Of a DNA stretch of 38,429 nt, positions 23,295 through 31,790 are shown one piece after another. Source of the DNA: Candidatus Woesearchaeota archaeon. Lineage in GTDB: Archaea > Nanobdellota > Nanobdellia > Woesearchaeales > ARS49. The position numbers and the translations under genes were made by a program. How positions within the stretch are numbered: position 1 is the first letter of the stretch; each line of letters starts with the position of its first letter. The DNA lies in assembly GCA_016188265.1 (NCBI GenBank), contig JACPID010000023.1, positions 1-38,429 on the forward strand, in the 5' to 3' direction. Below the pieces are notes generated by a model. The model saw only the letters and a program-made list of their open reading frames with translations. It made no database searches and was not told the origin of the DNA.

Positions 23295-25488
23295 TAATAA
23301 AGATATTAGAGATATTCTTAAAAATCAAGAGCAAAGACTGAAACAAGAGTTAAGTATAGATACTCTTCCAACACATGAAATTGTAACCAGAGAATACAAA
23401 GAATTTCGTGAATCTTTTCTTCCAAAACCTTTAAACTGGTATGAAAAACTATGCAAGATTTCTGAAAAAACAATATCCATAAAATTAAAACCTGAGGATG
23501 AAAAAATCCTTAATGAACATATTCGCATATGCCATCTTAATATCAACCCGCAAGGAGTTATTGCGCTTTCTTTTATTTTACCTATTATTATTATGATTTT
23601 AGGATTTTTATTCAGCTTATTAATTATTGGTTCATTGTTTTTATCTTTTTTTTTCATTTTTGTTGGAATTGCAGGAATTTTTGTATTAAAAAACATTCCA
23701 GCATATTATTCTAATGCTTGGCGTATGAAGGCAAGCAATCAAATGGTTTTGTGTATTTTTTATATTGTAACATATATGCGCCACACAAGCAATTTTGAGC
23801 GCGCTATTAATTTTGGTTCAGAACATTTGCTTCCGCCACTTGCCTTGGATTTGAAAAAAGTATTATGGGATGTTGAGAATGGAGTGTACAAAAACATAAA
23901 AGATTCTCTTGAAGCATATCTTGAGACTTGGAGAAAGTGGAATAAAGAATTTATTGAAGCATTTCACCTTATTGAATCATCACTATACGAACCTTCTGAA
24001 GAACGCAGGCAAGAAGTTCTTGATAAATCTTTAGATAGAATTCTTGAAGAAACTTCAGAGAAAATGACTCATTATGCGCAAAATTTGAAAAGCCCTATAA
24101 CTTTATTACATATGCTCGGGGTTATTTTACCAATACTTGGTTTAGTTATTCTTCCCCTTATTGTAAGTTTTAGTGAAAATGTTCGCTGGTGGCATCTCTC
24201 AATAATATACAATTTTGCACTTCCAATTATTGTTTTTGTTCTTGGAAAAAATATTTTATCTACCAGACCTACAGGCTATGGTGATACTGATGTTACTCAG
24301 TTTAATCCTGAGTATAAAAGATTTACAAATATTATTCTAAAAATAGGCTCAAAAGAATACATGTTTTCTCCAATTGCACCTGCACTTTTAATTGGGATAG
24401 TTTTTTTATTTACTGCACTTTCGCCTGTTATTTTACACACAATTGTTCCTGATTTTGATATCACTATCCCCCTCTGGAAAACAACCCTGAACTTATTTGA
24501 TTATAAAAACAGTTCAACTGTTTTTGAAAGAATCACAATATTTGAAGAAGGAGCACCTATTGAAAAAACAATTCCAGCTATTGTTGGGCCTTTTGGAATT
24601 GGAGCAAGCTTATTAAGCCTTTTTTTCCCACTAGCATTTGCATTAAGCATAAGTTTGTATTATAATGTAAAAACAAAAAAAATTGTTAAAATTCGTGACA
24701 CTACTAAAAAAATTGAAGGTGAATTTTCAGATTCATTATTTCAGCTTGGCAACAGACTTGCAGACGGCCTTCCTCCTGAGATTGCTTTTGAAAAAGTTGC
24801 AGCAGTTGTTGAAGACAGCACTACTGGAGATTTTTTTCGCGCAGTAACTACAAACATCCGTAAATATGGAATGAGTGTTAATCAAGCAATTTTTAATCCT
24901 AAAACAGGAGCAGTTTTACATTATCCTTCAAATATAATAATCTCTTCAATGAAAGTTCTTGTTGAAAGCTCAAAAAAAGGCCCTCGAATTGCTGCTAAAG
25001 CTGTTCAAAGCGTCTCTCAATATGTTAAACAAATACATCATGTAAATGAAAGGCTGAAAGATCTTCTTGCAGATATTTTATCTGACATGAAAACACAAAT
25101 AAGCTTTATAACACCCATAATTGCGGGAATTGTTATAGGCATTACTTCAATGATTACTTTTATTTTAAGCAATCTCACAAAAACAGTGCAACAATTTGGT
25201 TCAGATGCAAGTTCAGGATTTGGCAATGTTCTTAACATGTTTGGAGACGGCCTCCCAACCTATGATTTTCAGATGGTTGTAGGAATTTATGTTGTACAGA
25301 TTGTTTATTTATTAACAATTATATCCAATGGAATAGAACACGGCGCTGATAAGTTAAGCGAACAAAATTTAATTGCAAAAAACATAAAAAAAAGCACACT
25401 TCTTTACTGTATTTTTTCTGCTATTTTAATGATAATCTTTAATTTAATTGCAGTATTTATTCTATGCAGAGGAATGAATAAGTGTTAA
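23287..25488 (+). CDS. Pilus assembly membrane platform protein (TadC/FlaJ-like, T2SSF)
   Basis: The 733-aa polytopic protein partners the ATPase encoded just upstream (8-bp overlap). It appears to have two T2SSF units: the first around residues 155-290 (NQMVLCIFYIVTYMRHTSNFERAI) and the second around 480-640 (LFQLGNRLADGLPPEIAFEKV). They are separated and flanked by hydrophobic helices (about 85-140, 270-320, 360-385, 435-460, 615-640 and 665-725). The length matches archaeal two-domain versions. It is the inner-membrane base on which the filament would be built. Confidence 0.88.
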   Translation: MVNNKDIRDILKNQEQRLKQELSIDTLPTHEIVTREYKEFRESFLPKPLNWYEKLCKISEKTISIKLKPEDEKILNEHIRICHLNINPQGVIALSFILPIIIMILGFLFSLLIIGSLFLSFFFIFVGIAGIFVLKNIPAYYSNAWRMKASNQMVLCIFYIVTYMRHTSNFERAINFGSEHLLPPLALDLKKVLWDVENGVYKNIKDSLEAYLETWRKWNKEFIEAFHLIESSLYEPSEERRQEVLDKSLDRILEETSEKMTHYAQNLKSPITLLHMLGVILPILGLVILPLIVSFSENVRWWHLSIIYNFALPIIVFVLGKNILSTRPTGYGDTDVTQFNPEYKRFTNIILKIGSKEYMFSPIAPALLIGIVFLFTALSPVILHTIVPDFDITIPLWKTTLNLFDYKNSSTVFERITIFEEGAPIEKTIPAIVGPFGIGASLLSLFFPLAFALSISLYYNVKTKKIVKIRDTTKKIEGEFSDSLFQLGNRLADGLPPEIAFEKVAAVVEDSTTGDFFRAVTTNIRKYGMSVNQAIFNPKTGAVLHYPSNIIISSMKVLVESSKKGPRIAAKAVQSVSQYVKQIHHVNERLKDLLADILSDMKTQISFITPIIAGIVIGITSMITFILSNLTKTVQQFGSDASSGFGNVLNMFGDGLPTYDFQMVVGIYVVQIVYLLTIISNGIEHGADKLSEQNLIAKNIKKSTLLYCIFSAILMIIFNLIAVFILCRGMNKC

Positions 25489-25491
25489 AAC

Positions 25492-25522
25492 TTAACTTTG
25501 CCACTTCATCTGGCAAAGTTAA
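25492..25522. terminator. Perfect hairpin between convergent pilus and tRNA units
   Basis: TTAACTTTGCCA (25492-25503) and TGGCAAAGTTAA (25511-25522) form a perfect 12-bp stem with a 7-nt loop. It starts 4 bp after the T2SSF stop codon and ends just past the tRNA 3' end. On the minus strand the tRNA is followed by TTTTT (25525-25521), a plausible archaeal termination signal. The hairpin may separate the two transcripts. Confidence 0.6.
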
Positions 25523-25526
25523 AAAG

Positions 25527-25622
25527 CGGGGCGGGCCGGATTTGAACCAGCGACGCCACGGTCTTCAGCCGTGTGCTCTCCTTAGCCGAAGACAATGTCT
25601 TCTCAGGCTGAGCTACCGCCCC
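25527..25622 (-). tRNA. tRNA-Phe (GAA) with a 22-nt D-loop intron
   Basis: The acceptor arms GGGGCGG (25622-25616) and CCGCCCC (25534-25528) pair fully. The anticodon stem CACGG/CCGTG encloses CTGAAGA, giving anticodon GAA with G37. The T arm is GCTGG-TTCAAAT-CCGGC. Between the D-stem halves lies extra sequence. Removing 25603-25582 leaves the D-loop AGCCTGGGA, a standard form, and a 74-nt tRNA. At the junctions, AGCC pairs with GGCT (4-bp central helix) flanked by 3-nt bulges TGA and AAG. An inner helix GAAGAC/GTCTTC and an outer CTC/GAG complete a canonical bulge-helix-bulge for the archaeal splicing endonuclease. The discriminator base reads G, unusual for tRNA-Phe (normally A). No CCA is encoded. 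Confidence 0.92.
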
Positions 25623-25666
25623 ACAAAGAGATTTTCTCCATGCGAATTTAAAACTCTTTCGGTTAA

Positions 25667-26155
25667 TTAATTGCTAAAAAGCCCGTAAGGATCTTCATCT
25701 TCAAAAATATTGTATTCTACTTTTGCTTTTATGCCGTTTAATCTTAAATAATAAATAAGCAATGAATCATAAAATTGCCTTGGTCTTTTATCTTCTTCAA
25801 GATGATTGTGCAAAACTATCTGAACATATTTAAGATCATCAACAACTCTCCAATATTCTATTTCTGTTTCTAGACTTTCTGCAAGAGGAGATAAATTAAT
25901 TATGTGTTCTTTTGCGCATTTAACTTGTTTGCGTGAAATATTTAATGTTTCTCCAAAAAGAACTTTTTCAGATAATACTTCTAAATCTTCAATTATTTTA
26001 AGAATATTCTTATTTTTATCTGAAAAACTTATTGAATCTTTGTCTAAAAGATAATCCACTATTTTATTTGTACACGTAAATTTTAATGTTCTTGCATCTT
26101 CTAAATAGCCTAAAACAATATGATTTAAAATTATTTTTCTTAATTCATTCATCAT
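25667..26155 (-). CDS. 162-aa helical protein downstream of RfcL, unknown
   Basis: The start overlaps the rfcL stop by 4 bp (ATGATGA), so the two are translationally coupled. The protein looks all-helical and acidic, with ILNHIVLGYLEDARTLKFTC near the start and a C-terminal FEDEDPYGLFSN tail. That tail could be a short peptide for partner binding (such as a clamp-binding motif), but this is speculative. No domain is recognised. Coupling to RfcL suggests a replication-linked role. Confidence 0.65.
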   Translation of the reverse strand: MMNELRKIILNHIVLGYLEDARTLKFTCTNKIVDYLLDKDSISFSDKNKNILKIIEDLEVLSEKVLFGETLNISRKQVKCAKEHIINLSPLAESLETEIEYWRVVDDLKYVQIVLHNHLEEDKRPRQFYDSLLIYYLRLNGIKAKVEYNIFEDEDPYGLFSN

Positions 26156-27351
26156 GAGCTTAACCAGATTATTTCTTTTTCATCTAATTCAAGTTCTTCT
26201 TCTAACTTTGTTAAAAATTTTTTGTTATTTTTTGCAATATTTTTAATCATTGGAATTTCACGAATTATTTTCTTTTTAGAACAGTGCATGAAATTGCTTA
26301 ATTTTTCTGCTAAACTTTTTTTACATGCATTTTTCATGTTTGCTTTCCAAATTTTCAAAATCCTCGTTGTTGGAGCATACCTTACAAATCCTTTTGATTT
26401 TTCTCTTTTTACAACAGCCACACCTGCAGTTATTAATGTATTAAAGTATGTTAAAAACCTCCAATGCTGTCTTTTTTTAATTCTTCCAAGATAAACATTT
26501 GCTTTACTTAACATATCATAAGCATCTATTAATTCTTTTCCCTTATACTCTTTAGGAAGGTTTTCATCTATCCATAATAGCAATGTTTCTGGAGTTTCAT
26601 CTACATAATCAAAAGCACTTACTGCAACAGATGGGTCTGTAGTTTTAAATATTTTAGCCAATGATTGAAGAATGCTTTCATTTTTGTTTCTTTGGTCTAT
26701 TATCTCAATAAATTCTTTTTTTAAAACACATTGTGAGGCAATGCTTTGAACATCATTTAATGCAGCGCGCAAATCTCCTCCAGCTCTTCTTGCAATAATT
26801 TTAAGATCTTCTTCTTCATAATTTATTGATTCTTTAGCACAAATCTCCTTCAGAATATTTGTTATTGTTCTATAATCCAAACCTGCAAAATTAATAAGAG
26901 TGCACTTGTTTCTAAGTGTTGAGAACTTTTTATCCCAAGGATCATTTGCAGTCATAATAATAGGATACTTTGAATTTTCAAGCAGCATTGCAAGTGTTGA
27001 AACCCCTCCCCTATCTTCGCTTCCAGAAACTCCATCTACTTCATCCACAAGAATGATTTTTCCAGAATTAAACAAAGAAATTTGCTGAAGTGCATTTCCT
27101 AATTTTTCTTTTAATGATGCAGTATTTCTAACATCACTTGCATTTACTTCAATAAGCTCCAATTTTAATTCTTTTGCAATTGCATGAACTGCACTGGTTT
27201 TTCCAGTTCCTGAAGGGCCATATAAAATAATTCCTTTCTTTTTTTGGTTATTAAAACTATGCAGAAACTGTTTTAATTGCGCAACTGCAGTTGGTTGAGG
27301 TATTTTTGAGCTTTCTTCTGGACGATATTTTTCAGAGAATGGCAAGCTCAT
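26152..27351 (-). CDS. rfcL: Replication factor C large subunit
   Basis: This is a 399-aa AAA+ clamp-loader subunit, which opens and loads the PCNA clamp with the small RFC subunits. It starts LPFSEKYRPE and has Walker A GPSGTGKT (45-52), Walker B IILVDEVDG (about 98-106), sensor 1 PIIMTANDPWD and sensor 2 RRAGGDLRAALND. The C-terminal ~170 residues are helical and shorter than in many archaeal RfcL, which often exceed 450 aa. The small subunit gene is not in the window. It is divergent from valS. Confidence 0.92.
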   Translation of the reverse strand: MSLPFSEKYRPEESSKIPQPTAVAQLKQFLHSFNNQKKKGIILYGPSGTGKTSAVHAIAKELKLELIEVNASDVRNTASLKEKLGNALQQISLFNSGKIILVDEVDGVSGSEDRGGVSTLAMLLENSKYPIIMTANDPWDKKFSTLRNKCTLINFAGLDYRTITNILKEICAKESINYEEEDLKIIARRAGGDLRAALNDVQSIASQCVLKKEFIEIIDQRNKNESILQSLAKIFKTTDPSVAVSAFDYVDETPETLLLWIDENLPKEYKGKELIDAYDMLSKANVYLGRIKKRQHWRFLTYFNTLITAGVAVVKREKSKGFVRYAPTTRILKIWKANMKNACKKSLAEKLSNFMHCSKKKIIREIPMIKNIAKNNKKFLTKLEEELELDEKEIIWLSS

Positions 27352-27371
27352 ATAAGTATATAAAAAATACT

Positions 27372-27385
27372 AAGCTTTAAAAAAG
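27372..27385. promoter_or_regulatory. Shared AT-rich promoter box between rfcL and valS
   Basis: AAGCTTTAAAAAAG lies in the 48-bp divergent gap. Its centre is about 27 nt from the rfcL ATG (27351) and 21-27 nt from the two candidate valS starts (27400 and 27406). A TATA-like box used in both directions is plausible, with leaderless transcripts. Confidence 0.4.
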
Positions 27386-27399
27386 TATGCAGTTTTACT

Positions 27400-29793
27400 A
27401 TGAGCATGATTGAGCCAAAACTAAAAGAAAAAAGTTGGATCAAAGATATAGAGCCTTTATTATATGAAGAATGGAAAAATTCTGAAATCTTTAGTTTTAA
27501 ACAATCTAAAAAAAAAATATTCAGCATTGACACCCCTCCTCCATATGTTAATACTCCTGTACATATAGGGCAAGTTACAACTTATGTTCTTATGGATATG
27601 TTTGCACGCTATAAACGCATGCAAGGCTTTAATGTTCTTTTTCCATTAGGCCTTGATAGAAATGGGCTTCCAATTGAGATGGCTGCTGAAAAAAAATTTG
27701 GCATTAAACTAACAGAACTGCCTAGAGAAAAAGCAGTTGAAGCATGCAAGAAAATTCTTGAAGAAGCAAGCATTGAAAGTGTTAAATCCTTTTTAAGATG
27801 CGGCATTAGTTTTAATTCGTGGAATATCGGCACAGGAATTGGAGAGGTTTATGAAACTGACAGTACTGATTATCGTGCTTTAACTCAAGAAACTTTTATT
27901 GATTTGTGGTCTAAAGGCCTTATTTTTGAAGATGATAGAATTAACAACTGGTGTCCAGGATGCCAAACCACTCTTGCTGATGCAGAAGTTGATTATGAAG
28001 AAAAACGATCTATATTTAATGATATAATATTCAAAGTTAAAGAAACAAGTGAAGAAATAATTATTGGAACTACACGCCCAGAACTTATCTCTACATGCGC
28101 AATGATTATTTTTCATCATGATGATGATAGGTATAAGCATCTTGATGGAAAAACAGCAGTAACACCTATTTTTAACAAATCAGTGCCAATAAAAGCGCAT
28201 CCTCAAGCAGATCCTGCAAAAGGAACTGGCATTGCAATGATGTGTTCTGCCGGCGATCTTGCTGACATACGTTTTTTTCGTGAAATGAATCTTGAACCAG
28301 TTATTGCTATTAATAAAAATGGAACAATGAACGAACATGCTGGATTTTTAAAAGGGCTTCAAGTTAAAGATGCTCGCCAAAAAATAATCAACGAATTAAA
28401 ATTAAAAAAACTTCTTGCCAAACAAACGCCTCTGCTTCACAGAACTCCAGTTTGTGAACGCAGTAAAGATGAAATAGAATTTATTGCAATGAATGAGTTC
28501 TATCTTAAACAAGTTGAGTTTAAAAAAGAAATGAAAAATCTTGCTGATAAAATAAACTTTTTTGATCGCACCAGCAAGCAGATTCTTTTAAGATGGATTG
28601 ATGATATTTCAATTGATTGGCCTATTTCTAGAAGAAGATATTATGCAACAGAAGTTCCTCTCTGGTATTGCAAAAAATGCAACACACCAGTTATTCCTCC
28701 TAAAGGCAAATACTATCAGCCATGGAAAGAAAAATGTCCTGTTAAAAAATGTGTAAAATGCAATACTTCTGATTTTAAAGGCGAAACCCGCGTATTTGAC
28801 ACTTGGTTTGATAGTTCTATTTCTCCACTATACATTCTTAAATGGAACAGAAATAATGAATTTTTCAAAAAATCAGCGCCATGCAGTTTAAGACCCCAAG
28901 GCAAAGAAATAATAAGAACATGGCTGTACTACACTCTACTTAAATGCTACTTATTAACTGAAGAATGCATTTTCAAAGATGCCTGGATTAATTACCACAT
29001 TGTTGATGAACATGGCCATAAAATGTCAAAATCAAAAGGCAATGGCATTGATCCAAAGGAGGTTCTTGATAAATTTGGCGCAGAACCATTTCGCCTCTGG
29101 GCAGCCATTGAAGGCAATCTTGAAAAAACTGATTTCAGATGCAGTTTTGAACGCATTGACGGTGCTGGCAAAACATTAACAAAATTATGGAATGTTTCTC
29201 GCTTTATTAGCATGTTTGATCAAGCAACTGCTCCTAAAAAATTACAACATCTTGATGAATGGATTCTTCATGAATTAAACCATATTGTTCAATTAGCTCT
29301 TGAAAGGTATAATGCATATGATTTTCATAATCCTTCTATAGCACTCAAACACTTTTTATGGGAAACTTTTGCTTCACACTATCTTGAATTAGTAAAAAAT
29401 CGTGCATATAATGATTCAGCTAAATTTAGCAACGAAGAAAAGCAAAGTGCATTATACACATTGCATACTTGCTTGAAAAGAATTCTTCGCTTGTGGGCTC
29501 CTGTTCTGCCATTTTTAACATACAAAATATTCAAAGATGTTTATAATGAGGATATTAATAAACTGCCTTTTCCAGATTTAAGTGAAGAATATAAAATCGG
29601 TTTTAAAACAGAAGAACTTATTGAACTAAACTCAGCTATTTGGAAGGCAAAAAAAGATAAAGGACTAAGCCTAAAATCAGAAGTAAAGTCTTTAGCACTT
29701 CCTGAAAAATTTAAACATATTAAAGCTGATTTAGCTGCTACTCACAATATTAAAAATATTTCTTACAATGAAAAACTAGAAATTTATTTTTAA
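27400..29793 (+). CDS. valS: Valyl-tRNA synthetase
   Basis: This 797-aa class Ia synthetase charges tRNA-Val. The HIGH motif appears as HIGQ (residues 55-58) after IDTPPPYVNTP, and KMSKS is at about 541-545 in KMSKSKGNGID. The editing domain is present (GTTRPELISTCAMI, KGTGIAMMCSAGD), and a zinc-like Cys set (CKKCNTPV, CVKC) precedes KMSKS. The length is at the short end for archaeal ValRS. ATG codons at 27400 and 27406 are both possible. The stop overlaps the stop of the convergent PUA gene (shared TTAA). Confidence 0.95.
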   Translation: MSMIEPKLKEKSWIKDIEPLLYEEWKNSEIFSFKQSKKKIFSIDTPPPYVNTPVHIGQVTTYVLMDMFARYKRMQGFNVLFPLGLDRNGLPIEMAAEKKFGIKLTELPREKAVEACKKILEEASIESVKSFLRCGISFNSWNIGTGIGEVYETDSTDYRALTQETFIDLWSKGLIFEDDRINNWCPGCQTTLADAEVDYEEKRSIFNDIIFKVKETSEEIIIGTTRPELISTCAMIIFHHDDDRYKHLDGKTAVTPIFNKSVPIKAHPQADPAKGTGIAMMCSAGDLADIRFFREMNLEPVIAINKNGTMNEHAGFLKGLQVKDARQKIINELKLKKLLAKQTPLLHRTPVCERSKDEIEFIAMNEFYLKQVEFKKEMKNLADKINFFDRTSKQILLRWIDDISIDWPISRRRYYATEVPLWYCKKCNTPVIPPKGKYYQPWKEKCPVKKCVKCNTSDFKGETRVFDTWFDSSISPLYILKWNRNNEFFKKSAPCSLRPQGKEIIRTWLYYTLLKCYLLTEECIFKDAWINYHIVDEHGHKMSKSKGNGIDPKEVLDKFGAEPFRLWAAIEGNLEKTDFRCSFERIDGAGKTLTKLWNVSRFISMFDQATAPKKLQHLDEWILHELNHIVQLALERYNAYDFHNPSIALKHFLWETFASHYLELVKNRAYNDSAKFSNEEKQSALYTLHTCLKRILRLWAPVLPFLTYKIFKDVYNEDINKLPFPDLSEEYKIGFKTEELIELNSAIWKAKKDKGLSLKSEVKSLALPEKFKHIKADLAATHNIKNISYNEKLEIYF

Positions 29794-30230
29794 TGACGTT
29801 CTCTTCTTAGAAAATCCCCTAAATCAAAAACATTTTTAATAACTATTTTTTTATCTGAATAATACCCGTAACCCAAACATTCATCATGCTGATTTAAAAC
29901 TAGCACTAACTGGTTTTCAACTAATTTATCGCTTATTTTTACAACACTTTTTTTCATAACATCCCTTCCGCAAATAAACAACCATTCGCCTTTTTCATTC
30001 AGCCAAATTTTATTTTCACTAAATTTTGCAATTTCCTGAAGAAGCCAACTGCTAGGAATAAACTCTTTTTTTATCACACCCAAAAATTTTCCTGCATGCA
30101 CGAACTGCCTGTTGATTTTTTTTCTAATATTTTCCAAATCTTGAGGAATTTCAAAATATTCTGTTTTTAATGTTACAAAATCTTTTACAATTTCTACTTC
30201 TGTGAATTTTTTAATAAATTCTTTTAACAT
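29790..30230 (-). CDS. NIP7-like PUA-domain protein
   Basis: The 146-aa protein has an N-terminal NIP7-like region (FVHAGKFLGVIKKEFIPSSWLLQEIAKF) and a C-terminal PUA fold (about 70-145) with EWLFICGRDVMKKSV, LNQHDECLGYG and a terminal VFDLGDFLRRE. PUA domains bind RNA; NIP7 relatives function in ribosome biogenesis. It is the last gene of the minus-strand RNA-modification cluster and overlaps the methyltransferase gene by 7 bp. Whether it acts with that methyltransferase as a trans-acting PUA partner is an inference. Confidence 0.8.
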   Translation of the reverse strand: MLKEFIKKFTEVEIVKDFVTLKTEYFEIPQDLENIRKKINRQFVHAGKFLGVIKKEFIPSSWLLQEIAKFSENKIWLNEKGEWLFICGRDVMKKSVVKISDKLVENQLVLVLNQHDECLGYGYYSDKKIVIKNVFDLGDFLRRERH

Positions 30231-31108
30231 TTTCTTAATTTTGCAATAAAAAAACCCTCAGTGTTTGTTTTCCATGGCCAAAAACGCCTGCATTTTTTAA
30301 GTTCACTGCTAAGTTTTTTACCAAAAACATTTGCAAGACCATCATCTCCTATTGTTATATTAATATTTTCGAGTTTTACAGGCAAATTGTCCAGCGCCCA
30401 TTGAATGTTTAATTCATTTTCTTCAGGCTCAAGAGTACAGGTTGAGTAAACTAAAATGCCATCTTTTTTCAAAACATTTACACATGATTCAATTAATTTA
30501 CGCTGCATACCTGCACTTTTTTGCACGCCTTCAAAACTTCTTTTTTTAAACCAATTCATATCAGTTACATAATTTCCAGAACAAGGAGCGTCAAGCAGTA
30601 TTTTATCAAAAAGTAAGCTGTATTTTTTAATATTTCTTGCATCATCTTTGTATACAATCACATTTTCAGTTTGCATTCTTTCAACACTGCTTTTCAGTGC
30701 AATCAATCTATGTTGTTTAAGCTCAATTGCTACAATTGTGCCTTTATTTTTCATTAATTGGCTTATTTGAGTTGTTTTCCCTCCTGGAGCAGCACAAGCA
30801 TCAAGAATCAATTCATTGGACTTTGGATCCAGCACTTCAACTGGGATTTGAGCTGCAGACTCTTGAATGTAATAATATCCCAATAAATATTCTATAATTG
30901 CTCCTAATGAAAATTGAGACTTTTTAATCCAGTAGCCGTTTTTAGTAAAAGGAATTTTTTCAAGAACAACACCTTGTTTTTGAAGCCTTTTAAGAAGTTC
31001 TTCATGAGAAATTTTTTCATTATTTATTCTAATAGAAGGAAAAATATTGATAATTGGAATTTTACTTAATTTTTCACCTAATTGTTGATATCTCTGCAGG
31101 AAATTCAT
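30224..31108 (-). CDS. NOL1/NOP2/Sun-family RNA m5C methyltransferase
   Basis: The 294-aa SAM-dependent enzyme makes 5-methylcytosine in tRNA or rRNA. Motifs are DACAAPGGKTTQIS (SAM binding), LLDAPCSGNYVTDMNWFKKRS with the release Cys, and VYSTCTLEPEENE with the nucleophilic Cys. The C-terminal RRFWPWKTNTEGFFIAKL is typical. It has no PUA domain of its own, while a separate PUA protein is encoded directly after it. It starts one base after the fibrillarin stop. Confidence 0.92.
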   Translation of the reverse strand: MNFLQRYQQLGEKLSKIPIINIFPSIRINNEKISHEELLKRLQKQGVVLEKIPFTKNGYWIKKSQFSLGAIIEYLLGYYYIQESAAQIPVEVLDPKSNELILDACAAPGGKTTQISQLMKNKGTIVAIELKQHRLIALKSSVERMQTENVIVYKDDARNIKKYSLLFDKILLDAPCSGNYVTDMNWFKKRSFEGVQKSAGMQRKLIESCVNVLKKDGILVYSTCTLEPEENELNIQWALDNLPVKLENINITIGDDGLANVFGKKLSSELKKCRRFWPWKTNTEGFFIAKLRKC

Positions 31109-31109
31109 T

Positions 31110-31790
31110 TCAATAACGCATTACAAACACCATATGATCTTTTTGAAAAGGTTCAAGTGTTGTTTTTGCTATAATTTTTAAATGTTTTTCTAACTCATGT
31201 TCTACTTCTTCAAAAACCTTTTTTGGCTCTTTTTTAACATCAATATTTCTAGCTTTAACTGTTAAAACACAATACGCTCCTTTTCTAGCAAACATTACAG
31301 TATTTCTTAAGAATATATCAACCTGGTTGCGTTGTGCAACATCTTGATAAAGCCATTCTACTTTAATAATACGCTCTTTATATAATTCAGGCTGGCTTGC
31401 ATCTGCTAGTATTGGAACTAGATTTTCTCTTTCTTCACACAAAAACAAAAACTCCCGCATTACCCTAGGAGCGCTTTCAACACAAAATACACACCCATTT
31501 TTTCCAACAATATCTGAAATATGCGATGCAGTAGTTCCTGTTGATGAACCAAGATATAAGCAAGTCATCTCTGGACGAACAAATAAATCTTTTATTCCTT
31601 TTTTTAATGCAGCTGCTAATTTACTATCTAAAGCATTCCACACCCTGTATTCTTTATTATTGATTGTTACTAGTTTTTCTCCATACACTTTTTTACCAGG
31701 AACCAGATTCAGTGTAATAAAATATTTATCTAACCTCCATACTCCTGAAAATAATTCTTTTACTTGATTTTTTGTTCTATTTTTTTCCGT
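31110..31790 (-). CDS. flpA: Fibrillarin, apparently initiated at an ACG codon
   Basis: This is the 2'-O-methyltransferase of box C/D RNPs. The SAM site is CLYLGSSTGTTASHISDIV, followed by FCVESAPRVMRE and LYQDVAQRNQ. Canonical start codons begin only at GTG 31688, but the frame upstream encodes conserved fibrillarin N-terminal sequence (ELFSGVWRLDKY, then LNLVPGKKVYGEK). The frame is open back to a TGA and holds no ATG, GTG or TTG before 31688. ACG at 31790-31788 follows GAGGTGAG (31803-31796) by 5 nt and gives 226 aa, close to the ~230 aa of methanogen homologues. A sequencing error of ATG to ACG is the main alternative. The start overlaps the end of nop5. Confidence 0.8.
   Translation of the reverse strand, partial: TEKNRTKNQVKELFSGVWRLDKYFITLNLVPGKKVYGEKLVTINNKEYRVWNALDSKLAAALKKGIKDLFVRPEMTCLYLGSSTGTTASHISDIVGKNGCVFCVESAPRVMREFLFLCEERENLVPILADASQPELYKERIIKVEWLYQDVAQRNQVDIFLRNTVMFARKGAYCVLTVKARNIDVKKEPKKVFEEVEHELEKHLKIIAKTTLEPFQKDHMVFVMRY

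Noticed and set aside
23325-23696. 123-aa minus-strand frame opposite the T2SSF gene
   Set aside because: It is complementary to the start of a clear membrane platform gene that overlaps its partner; no promoter or ribosome binding site supports it.
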